From Pseudomonadota bacterium (GTDB lineage: Bacteria; Pseudomonadota; Alphaproteobacteria; Rhizobiales; Xanthobacteraceae), in NCBI GenBank assembly GCA_963205465.1, contig CAUJKG010000208.1:1-9079 (forward strand): DNA of 9,079 bases. Direction: 5' to 3'. The position numbers and the translations under genes are program-made. Of the stretch, positions 1-5,454 are shown in pieces (position 1 is the first letter of the stretch; each line of letters starts with the position of its first letter). The notes below the pieces were generated by a model. It worked only from the letters and a program-made list of their open reading frames with translations, was not told where the DNA came from and ran no database searches.

Positions 1-179
1 GTGAAGTTGGCGTCGATGTGTTCCTTGTTTCCCCGATATAACCAATCAGTCATATGAAAGAGAGAGATTGCGAGATGAAATGCCTTTCGTAAGTTACCGA
101 CGTCGCTCATGAAATCTTCGTAGTCAGGAAGAACAACTTCATTCCAATATTTTTTATAGTCATCAATTCGAAGTGACAT
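1..179 (-). CDS. Hypothetical protein, 5' part only (cut by left edge)
   Basis: An open frame starts at ATG (179-177) and stays open for 59 codons to the window edge, so only the N-terminus is seen. It begins MSLRIDDYKKYW and continues through LPDYEDFMSDVGNLRKAF to SLFHMTDWLYRG. The peptide looks mainly alpha-helical, is rich in aromatic residues, and has no signal peptide or membrane segment. A weak AGGGA lies upstream of the ATG. By my count the first 180 bases are about 39% G+C, far below the rest of the window, and the codons often end in A or T. That suggests recent acquisition or a fast-evolving accessory gene. It lies just 3 bases downstream of the CoA-binding gene on the same strand, so it may be read from the same message. 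I do not recognise the family. The reading frame is convincing; the function is unknown. Confidence 0.7.
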   Translation of the reverse strand, partial: MSLRIDDYKKYWNEVVLPDYEDFMSDVGNLRKAFHLAISLFHMTDWLYRGNKEHIDANF

Positions 180-182
180 ACA

Positions 183-722
183 TCATCCCTTCGGCGACAT
201 CTTCTGCCCAATCGAAAGCCGCTGCACGCCGCCTTCGAGGCGTTTCGGACGCTTCGAGGAAAGCATGCGCGTGTTCACACCGGCCCAGTTGATCTCGCCG
301 GAAAGGCGGCCGTATTCGATCTTCGGGCAGCGATCCATGACGACGCGCATGCCGGCTTCCTCGGCGCGTTTCGCGGCTTCGTCGTTCTTCACGCTCAACT
401 GCATCCAGAACACTTTCGGCAGCGGCGAGAGCTTCAGCGCCTCTTCGACAACTTCCGGCACCGCGTCGGACGAGCGGAAGACGTCGATCATGTCGATCGG
501 CTCCGGCACATCGGCGAGTTTTGCGTAGGCCGTGAAGCCCGCGATCTCGCCGCCGCTTTGGCTGGGATTGATCGGAAACACCTTGTAGCCGCGCTCGGCC
601 AGATATTTGACGACGAAGTGACTCGGGCGGTTGTCCTTGGGTGACGCGCCCACCACGGCAACCGACTTCACGTCATGCAGGATGCTGCGGATGTAGCTGT
701 CGTCGTATTTGTCGTGGTTCAT
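183..722 (-). CDS. CoA-binding domain protein, YccU-like
   Basis: This 179-residue soluble protein is a CoA_binding_2 (Rossmann-fold) protein resembling E. coli YccU. Landmarks are VAVVGASPKDNRPS (residues 21-34), the nucleotide-binding loop; the strand KVFPINP (47-53); DMIDVFR (77-83); WMQL (106-109); and MDRCPKIEYGRL (129-140). The YccU family is about 137 residues long; this protein adds a tail of about 40 residues that begins SGEINWAGVN, as I recall for alphaproteobacterial members. I chose the ATG at 722 because GGAGAGAG lies just upstream of it. An in-frame ATG six codons earlier (740) lies inside the palindromic repeat and has no ribosome-binding site. CoA-ligand binding is the family expectation; the physiological role is not established. 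The enoyl-CoA hydratase-like gene lies upstream on the same strand. Confidence 0.88.
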   Translation of the reverse strand: MNHDKYDDSYIRSILHDVKSVAVVGASPKDNRPSHFVVKYLAERGYKVFPINPSQSGGEIAGFTAYAKLADVPEPIDMIDVFRSSDAVPEVVEEALKLSPLPKVFWMQLSVKNDEAAKRAEEAGMRVVMDRCPKIEYGRLSGEINWAGVNTRMLSSKRPKRLEGGVQRLSIGQKMSPKG

Positions 723-734
723 TTTCTCTCTCCG

Positions 735-781
735 CCTCATTTGAGACGCGCTCGCTATAGCTCGCGCTCCTCAGGATGAGG
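735..781 (-). repeat. Palindromic intergenic repeat, copy A (inverted)
   Basis: Read on the minus strand, this 47-base unit begins CCTCATCCTGAGGAGC and ends GCGTCTCAAATGAGG. Its centre is GCGAGCTATAGCGAGC, which forms a hairpin. It shares both ends with copy B at 802-844 but has a different loop. The sequence matches my memory of an abundant intergenic palindrome in Bradyrhizobium and Rhodopseudomonas genomes. Its proximal end stops a few bases before the ribosome-binding site of the CoA-binding gene. Confidence 0.8.
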
Positions 782-801
782 CGTTGCTTATAGATAAAGA
801 A

Positions 802-844
802 CCTCATCCTGAGGAGCCGCGAAGCGGCGTCTCGAAGGATGAGG
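802..844 (+). repeat. Palindromic intergenic repeat, copy B
   Basis: This 43-base unit has terminal arms cctcatcct (802-810) and aggatgagg (836-844). Inside them is a perfect hairpin, gccgc-gaa-gcggc (816-828). It ends exactly at the base before the TAA stop codon (847-845) of the hydratase-like gene. Copies A and B face each other. Their shared 16-base ends (766-781 and 802-817) are perfect reverse complements, so a transcript could also fold them into one 16-bp stem with a 20-base loop. There is no T-run, so this is not an ordinary intrinsic terminator. Confidence 0.82.
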
Positions 845-1672
845 TTATCTGTCTTCCCACTTCGGTTCGCGCTTCTCGACGAAGGCGCTGACGCCTTCTT
901 CGGCGTCGCGCGCCAGCATGTTCTCGGTCATCACCTGCGCGGTGTAGCGATACGCGCTCTCCAGATCGAGTTCGCGCTGCCGGTAGAATGCTTCCTTGCC
1001 GATCTTGAGCGTATAGGCGGATTTGGATGCGATCTTGCCCGCGAGCTGAAACGCCTCGTGGCGCTCGGTCTCGGTATCGACCACGCGGTTGATGAGGCCC
1101 ATCTCGTAAGCGCGCTGCGCGGTGATGAGATCGCCGGGCAGCAACATTTCCATCGCCTGCTTGTTGGTGACGTTCCGCGAAATCGCGACCATGGGCGTCG
1201 AGCAGAACAGGCCGATGTTGACGCCGGGCGTTGCGAACTGCGCTTGCTTCGAGGCGACCGCGAGGTCGCAGGAGGCGACAAGTTGCGCGCCCGCCGCGCT
1301 TGCCGTGCCGCCGACCGCGGCGATCACGGGTTTGGGCAGATGCACGATCGACATCATCATCTTCGCGCAGCTTTCGAACATATGCTGGAAGAAGGCGCGA
1401 CCCTTGTCGGGGTCGGCGCGATGCGCGGTCATTTCCTTCATGTCGTGGCCCGCGCAGAAGCCAGGGCCGTTCGCGGCAATGATGAGCACGCGGACGTTCT
1501 GGTCCGCGCCGGCCTTGGCGATCTCCGCCGTGAGCGTATCGATCATGGCCTGGGAGAGGCTGTTGCGCGCCTCGGGGCGATTGAGAATGAGCATGGCCGT
1601 CGGGCCATGGTCCTCGCGGAGGATAATGGGGGCAGCACCGGCTTTGGCGGCACCTGCGGATTGCGGCGTCAT
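845..1672 (-). CDS. Enoyl-CoA hydratase/isomerase family protein (ECHDC3-like)
   Basis: This 275-residue protein has the crotonase fold. The N-terminal strand and turn LNRPEARNSLS lies at residues 30-40. The oxyanion-hole segment FCAGHDMKEM (72-81) resembles the mitochondrial ECHDC3 group. PKPVIAAVGGTASAAGAQL (113-131) and CDLAVA (135-140) form the second half of the active site, followed by PGVNIGLFCSTP (149-160). The two glutamates used by classical hydratases, Glu144 and Glu164 in the rat enzyme, align with Gln130 and Gly150 here. Simple enoyl-CoA hydration is therefore doubtful; another acyl-CoA reaction or a non-catalytic role is possible. The ATG at 1672 has GGAAAG upstream. The gene diverges from a thioesterase across 75 bases and is followed on its own strand by the palindromic repeats and the CoA-binding gene. 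The family is certain; the substrate and reaction are not. Confidence 0.92.
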   Translation of the reverse strand: MTPQSAGAAKAGAAPIILREDHGPTAMLILNRPEARNSLSQAMIDTLTAEIAKAGADQNVRVLIIAANGPGFCAGHDMKEMTAHRADPDKGRAFFQHMFESCAKMMMSIVHLPKPVIAAVGGTASAAGAQLVASCDLAVASKQAQFATPGVNIGLFCSTPMVAISRNVTNKQAMEMLLPGDLITAQRAYEMGLINRVVDTETERHEAFQLAGKIASKSAYTLKIGKEAFYRQRELDLESAYRYTAQVMTENMLARDAEEGVSAFVEKREPKWEDR

Positions 1673-1747
1673 TTGTCAGCTTTCCGTCTTCTCGTGGTTC
1701 GCCTCGCATTGTATCCGAAAAGAAAGCTTGGGTGAGGAGGCGAGTTC

Positions 1748-2182
1748 GTGGCTGCCATGCAATTGAAAATGACGGTTGAGGAACTGCGCACCTATCTCGC
1801 GGAGGTGTTCCCGCAGGCCTATGGCCCAAGCAAGCCGAACAAGATCGTCTCGGTCACGCCGGGTACCGCCGTCGTGCAGTTCACCGCGAGTGAACGCCAT
1901 CTGCGGCCGGGGGGCACGGTGTCGGGACCGACTATGATGGGACTGGCGGACGGCGCGATCTATGTTGCAATCCTCGGCGTGATCGGCCCGGTCGCGCTGG
2001 CCGTGACCACGAGCTTCACCTGCAACTTTCTCTCGAAACCGGCGCCGGGAGATCTGCTGTGCGAAGTCAAAATCCTGAAACTCGGCAAGCGGTTGGTGGT
2101 GGCGGAAGCGGTGATCCGCGGGATCAACGACGAGGATCCTGCCGCGCATGTCGTCGCGACCTACTCGATTCCGCCGCGATAA
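1748..2182 (+). CDS. PaaI-type hot-dog thioesterase
   Basis: This 144-residue protein belongs to the hot-dog fold acyl-CoA thioesterases of the PaaI group. The core segment LRPGGTVSGPTMMGLADGA (residues 52-70) corresponds to the active-site loop and central helix of the family, and Asp68 is the likely catalytic acid. The strands VTTSFTCNFLSKPAPGDLLCE and LGKRLVVAEAVI follow as expected. A GTG start at 1748 is chosen because a strong ribosome-binding site, GAGGAGG (1734-1740), lies 7 bases upstream; the in-frame ATGs at 1757 and 1769 are too far from it. The gene is divergent from the hydratase-like gene, which suggests linked acyl-CoA metabolism. The substrate is unknown. The protein is probably a homotetrameric cytoplasmic enzyme, as in the family. 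Confidence 0.9.
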   Translation: MAAMQLKMTVEELRTYLAEVFPQAYGPSKPNKIVSVTPGTAVVQFTASERHLRPGGTVSGPTMMGLADGAIYVAILGVIGPVALAVTTSFTCNFLSKPAPGDLLCEVKILKLGKRLVVAEAVIRGINDEDPAAHVVATYSIPPR

Positions 2183-2196
2183 AGGGACTTAGCGAC

Positions 2197-2250
2197 TGGT
2201 ATCAAAATACCATATTTATAAGCTATTGAAATATAAGGCTTATATTTCTG
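2197..2250. promoter_or_regulatory. AT-rich palindromic spacer upstream of rplM promoter
   Basis: This short stretch is strikingly AT-rich compared with its surroundings. It holds tggtat-caaa-atacca (2197-2212) and a near-perfect palindrome aaatataag-g-cttatattt (2229-2247). In addition, tataagc (2217-2223) can pair with gcttata (2238-2244), so alternative foldings are possible. It lies between the thioesterase stop and the -35 box of rplM. It may be an upstream activating element, a binding site for a regulator, or a weak end to the thioesterase transcript. I cannot decide between these. Confidence 0.5.
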
Positions 2251-2257
2251 CGTAACG

Positions 2258-2286
2258 CTTGACGGCTGCGCCGGGCTTCCCTAGAA
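2258..2286 (+). promoter_or_regulatory. Probable housekeeping promoter of rplM-rpsI
   Basis: CTTGAC (2258-2263), 17 bases, then CTAGAA (2281-2286). This fits the rhizobial sigma-70 pattern CTTGAC-N17-CTATAT closely in the -35 box and spacing, and partly in the -10 box. It would give a leader of about 30 bases. The leader ends in AAGGAAG (2311-2317), a good ribosome-binding site 6 bases before the rplM ATG. Confidence 0.65.
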
Positions 2287-2323
2287 CCCGCGCCAACGAA
2301 TTCCCCTACCAAGGAAGAACGTC

Positions 2324-2788
2324 ATGACCACCTTTGTGGCGAAGCCCGCTGAGGTCGAGAAGAAATGGGTGCTGATCGATGCATCCGGTCTCGTCGTCGG
2401 CCGTCTCGCGACCCTCATCGCCATGCGCCTGAAAGGCAAGCATAAGGCGATCTACACCCCGCATGTCGATTGCGGCGACAACGTCATCGTCATCAACGCC
2501 GAGAAGGTCGTCTTCACGGGCAAGAAGCTCGAGAAGAAGGTCTATCACCACCACACCGGCTATATCGGCGGCATCAAAGAGCGTTCCGCCAAGATGATCA
2601 TGGAAGGCCGCTTCCCGGAGCGCATCCTTGAGAAGGCCGTCGAGCGCATGCTCAAGCGCGGTCCGCTCCATCGCAAGATCATGGGCAACCTGCGCGTCTA
2701 TAAGGGCGAAAAGCATCCGCACGAAGCGCAGAACCCCGAAAAGCTCGATATCGCAAAACTCAACCGCAAGAATGAGGGGGCCGTCTGA
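2324..2788 (+). CDS. rplM: Large-subunit ribosomal protein L13 (uL13)
   Basis: This 154-residue protein is ribosomal protein L13 at full length. Recognisable parts are WVLIDASGLVVGRLAT near the N-terminus, the segment GKHKAIYTPHVDCGDNVIVIN, YHHHTGYIGGIKE in the middle, and GPLHRKIMGNLRVYKGEKHP followed by EAQNPEKLDI towards the C-terminus. L13 binds 23S rRNA early in assembly of the 50S subunit. AAGGAAG precedes the ATG. The stop TGA (2786-2788) shares one base with the ATG of rpsI (TGATG), so the two genes are translationally coupled in the conserved L13-S9 operon. Nothing unusual is seen in the protein. Confidence 0.98.
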   Translation: MTTFVAKPAEVEKKWVLIDASGLVVGRLATLIAMRLKGKHKAIYTPHVDCGDNVIVINAEKVVFTGKKLEKKVYHHHTGYIGGIKERSAKMIMEGRFPERILEKAVERMLKRGPLHRKIMGNLRVYKGEKHPHEAQNPEKLDIAKLNRKNEGAV

Positions 2789-3267
2789 TGGCCGAAACCG
2801 TTCAATCCATGGAAGGCCTTGCTGCGCTGAAGAACAGCCAGCCGCAGGAAGCGCCGGTCCACGTGCAGAAGCTCGACAAGCAGGGCCGCGCCTACGCAAC
2901 CGGCAAGCGCAAGGACGCGGTCGCCCGCGTCTGGCTGAAGCGCGGTTCGGGCAAGATCACCGTCAACGACCGCACCGTCGAAGTTTACTTCGCGCGTCCG
3001 GTGCTGCGCATGATCATCCAGCAGCCGTTTCTCGCGTCCAACCGCGGCGGCCAGTATGACGTCGTCTGCACGGTTTCCGGCGGCGGTCTCTCCGGTCAGG
3101 CCGGCGCGCTGCGTCACGGCGTTTCGCGCGCACTGACTTTCTTCGAGCCCGAACTGCGTGGCGTGCTCAAGAAGGGCGGCTTCCTGACCCGCGACAGCCG
3201 CGTGGTCGAGCGCAAGAAGTACGGCAAGAAGAAAGCCCGCCGCAGCTTCCAGTTCTCGAAGCGCTAA
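2788..3267 (+). CDS. rpsI: Small-subunit ribosomal protein S9 (uS9)
   Basis: This 159-residue protein is ribosomal protein S9. The core begins at about residue 33 with AYATGKRKDAVARVWLK. The family signature GGGLSGQAGALRHGVSRAL lies near residues 97-115. The C-terminus, ending KARRSFQFSKR, is the conserved tail that reaches the decoding site and contacts tRNA in the P site. The first 30 or so residues, beginning MAETVQSMEGLAAL, are an acidic to neutral extension usual in alphaproteobacteria and absent from the E. coli protein. The start overlaps the rplM stop by one base and has a GAGGGGG ribosome-binding site inside the rplM coding end. No clear terminator follows, and the next gene starts 14 bases later. 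Confidence 0.98.
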   Translation: MAETVQSMEGLAALKNSQPQEAPVHVQKLDKQGRAYATGKRKDAVARVWLKRGSGKITVNDRTVEVYFARPVLRMIIQQPFLASNRGGQYDVVCTVSGGGLSGQAGALRHGVSRALTFFEPELRGVLKKGGFLTRDSRVVERKKYGKKKARRSFQFSKR

Positions 3268-3281
3268 TCTTCGAGGCTGCC

Positions 3282-3917
3282 GTGACGGAGCCCGCAAATA
3301 CGAATTTCGAACACGAGGGCGGAAGCGATTCCGCCCTCGAGCGTTTGAAGCTGTTCTCGGATGCCGTAATCGCGATTGCGCTCACGCTGCTCGTCATCGA
3401 AATCCGTTTGCCCGAGGCCCATCATTTAAGCGAAGCCCAGCTGTGGTCGACGCTGATATCGCTTTGGCCGCGCTACCTGGCGTTTTTCGTCAGCTTCCTC
3501 GTGATCGGAACGCTCTGGATGGCGCATTGGCGCAAATTCCAGTTGATCGGCAATACCAGCCCCCGCCTGTTGTGGCTCAATCTTTTGTTCCTGTTTTCGA
3601 TCTGTTGCATTCCGTTCGCGACGGGGGTGCTCGGCGAGCACGGCAACCTGAAAACCGCCGTGATCGTTTATGCCGTGGCGATTATCTTTGCGGCGCTCAC
3701 TTCCTCGGGGCTTTCGCTATATGCGTCCAAGGTCGGCCTGATGAAGGACGGCGTCACGCCTGAGCAGGTGAAGCGGAGCGTGCTTAACCCGCTTTATACG
3801 GCGGCGGTTTTCTCGGTCTCGATCGGAATCGCCTTGTTCGACGCCGATCTTGCGAAATATTTCTGGCTTGCCTTGATCGGTTCGGTCTTTTTCGGCAATC
3901 GCACCGCTGGCCGTTAA
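3282..3917 (+). CDS. TMEM175/DUF1211 family membrane protein, probable potassium channel
   Basis: This 211-residue membrane protein carries the TMEM175 family hallmark RxxxFSD (Arg21, Phe25, Ser26, Asp27) directly before the first membrane helix, AVIAIALTLLVIEI. About six membrane segments are visible, around residues 28-46, 63-85, 95-115, 123-147, 170-188 and 190-205. Bacterial members of this family form tetrameric potassium-permeable channels with one six-helix repeat per subunit, which matches this length. The start is GTG at 3282, with GAGG five bases upstream; the RxxxFSD motif is about 20 residues in, as usual. The gene begins 14 bases after the rpsI stop with no visible terminator between, so it may receive read-through from the ribosomal operon. 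Selectivity for potassium is inferred from the family. Confidence 0.88.
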   Translation: MTEPANTNFEHEGGSDSALERLKLFSDAVIAIALTLLVIEIRLPEAHHLSEAQLWSTLISLWPRYLAFFVSFLVIGTLWMAHWRKFQLIGNTSPRLLWLNLLFLFSICCIPFATGVLGEHGNLKTAVIVYAVAIIFAALTSSGLSLYASKVGLMKDGVTPEQVKRSVLNPLYTAAVFSVSIGIALFDADLAKYFWLALIGSVFFGNRTAGR

Positions 3918-3991
3918 GCGCGCGTTCACCAGCACGATCTGCACAATTTTATCGATTTTGCGCTCAGTTCCGTAGGGCCTTGCCGGGTAGA

Positions 3992-4013
3992 TCGCAGGTA
4001 GTAATAACTGCGA
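3992..4013 (+). other. Small hairpin in the leader of the first cyclase gene
   Basis: The inverted repeat tcgcag (3992-3997) / ctgcga (4008-4013) with a 10-base loop ends 12 bases before the GTG start of the first diguanylate cyclase. No good ribosome-binding site is seen between it and the GTG, so the hairpin could affect translation. Six-base arms also occur by chance, so support is weak. Confidence 0.25.
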
Positions 4014-4025
4014 AGTCACCTGGCC

Positions 4026-5351
4026 GTGCTCGATCTCGACGTTCGAACGCTTTTCATCGTTTCGATCTCAGTCACAGTCGTGCTGGGTTTTCTCCTGCTG
4101 TTCGCCTGGTATCAGAACCGCGAGATTCGCGCGCTGTGCTGGTGGAGTGTGAGCCACTTCGTCATGTGCGCCGGCGCCGGCCTTCTCGGCGCGCGCGGCT
4201 ATGTCCCAGACGCGGTTTCGATCGATCTCGCCAATGTCATGATCCTGCTTTCGTGCGGCATCGGCTGGGGCGGGGCGCGCCTGTTCGACGACCGCACGGT
4301 GCCATTGTCCGGCGTGATGGCGGGCGCCATTCTTTGGCTGCTGGCCTCCCAGGTTCCGGGATTGAGCGAGTCCGTCAACGCGCGGATCATGCTCAGTTCG
4401 GTGATCATCTCCATTTATTCGATCGGGACCGGCTGCGAAATCTGGCGCGGCCGAACCGTCGAGCCGCTGCTGTCGCGCTGGCCTTTGAGCGCGACGCAGT
4501 TCGTGCACGGTGCGGTCTATGCGCTGCGCATCTGGCTCGTGTTCGCTTTTCCGGTGGCGCCTGGCGCATCGTTCTTCTCGGTGGCCTGGTTCAGCATCAT
4601 CGCGCTGGAATCGCTGCTTTATCTCATCGTTGCCTCCTTCATGATCCTGGCCATGGCGAAGGAGCGCAGCGAACTCGTGCACAAGACCAACGCGATGCTG
4701 GATCCGCTGACCAACATCCCGAACCGCCGCGCCTTCCTCGATGCCGCGATGCGCCGCATGCGGCAGCGGCCGCGCAATCCGGAGCCTGTGACCGCACTTC
4801 TGTTCGACCTCGATCACTTCAAGTCGATCAACGACCGCTTCGGTCATTCGGTCGGCGATGAAGTGTTGCGCGTATTCACGGCCAAAGCGGCGGCGGAATT
4901 TCGCTCCACCGACATCATGGGCCGTCTCGGCGGTGAAGAGTTCGGCGCGTTGCTCTTTGGCGCGAGCGAGGGTACCGCGGTCGCGACTGCGGAACGCATT
5001 CGCCGCGCGCTCATGGTTGCGACGGCGGACATCGGCGGCAAGTCCGTCGATGCGACGGTCAGCGTCGGAATTGCCGTGCTTCCCGCCGATACCGTGGAAG
5101 ACGTTTTGCAACTGCTCTCCCGTGCCGATTCCGCGCTTTATCATGCGAAGGAGCGCGGCCGTAACCGCGTCGAGGTCGCGGGCAGGTCGCCGCAGATCGT
5201 GCCGGCGGAGGCTGAAGACCCAATGTTGGTCCCGGCCGCTCCAGCGTTGCGCATGGTAAGTCCCGCGAAGGTCCCGCCTATTTCCGATTGGGGAAGCGAA
5301 GACATTATCGAGTGGGCCGAACCGCAGCAGCTCCGGGCGGCCGGGAAATAA
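4026..5351 (+). CDS. Membrane diguanylate cyclase (GGDEF), first of a tandem pair
   Basis: This 441-residue protein makes the second messenger c-di-GMP from two GTP. Residues 1-215 form a membrane domain of about six or seven helices that is not a recognised PAS, GAF or CHASE sensor. A short linker, MAKERSELVHKTNAMLDPLT, joins it to the GGDEF domain (about 225-390). The metal-binding FDLDHFKSIND is present, the active-site loop is GGEEF (302-306), and RSTD (293-296) is an intact product-inhibition I-site five residues before it. A proline- and alanine-rich tail of about 60 residues follows and ends RAAGK. The start is GTG at 4026: an in-frame stop lies at 4005-4007, and the N-terminus aligns with the next gene from this point. 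No clear ribosome-binding site is seen. Activity is likely; the input signal is unknown. Confidence 0.9.
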   Translation: MLDLDVRTLFIVSISVTVVLGFLLLFAWYQNREIRALCWWSVSHFVMCAGAGLLGARGYVPDAVSIDLANVMILLSCGIGWGGARLFDDRTVPLSGVMAGAILWLLASQVPGLSESVNARIMLSSVIISIYSIGTGCEIWRGRTVEPLLSRWPLSATQFVHGAVYALRIWLVFAFPVAPGASFFSVAWFSIIALESLLYLIVASFMILAMAKERSELVHKTNAMLDPLTNIPNRRAFLDAAMRRMRQRPRNPEPVTALLFDLDHFKSINDRFGHSVGDEVLRVFTAKAAAEFRSTDIMGRLGGEEFGALLFGASEGTAVATAERIRRALMVATADIGGKSVDATVSVGIAVLPADTVEDVLQLLSRADSALYHAKERGRNRVEVAGRSPQIVPAEAEDPMLVPAAPALRMVSPAKVPPISDWGSEDIIEWAEPQQLRAAGK

Positions 5352-5454
5352 TCTCCTCATCGCTGCTTCAATTTTTAGGCACTTCGGGGAAGCTTCCGTA
5401 AACGGCGCGCGGTAATTTTCCGGGCAACGAGAATTTGAAACTGCGCGGCGGGAT

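Noticed and set aside
766..817. The 16-bp stem between the two repeats as an intrinsic terminator
   Set aside because: No T-run follows on either strand; an effect on mRNA stability is more plausible.
1678..1728. Inverted repeat agctttc / gaaagct in the divergent spacer as an operator
   Set aside because: The 7-base arms are 37 bases apart, and the minus-strand arm overlaps the hydratase-like gene's ribosome-binding region; chance is likely.
804..1829. Long open frames on both strands overlapping the hydratase-like gene (such as 804-1829 minus and 839-1735 plus)
   Set aside because: They are arginine- and glycine-rich low-complexity translations typical of off-frame reading in GC-rich DNA; the crotonase frame at 845-1672 has clear family motifs.
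5390..5399. ggaagcttcc palindrome between the cyclase genes
   Set aside because: Only 10 bases with no loop; such palindromes occur by chance, and no second copy lies nearby.
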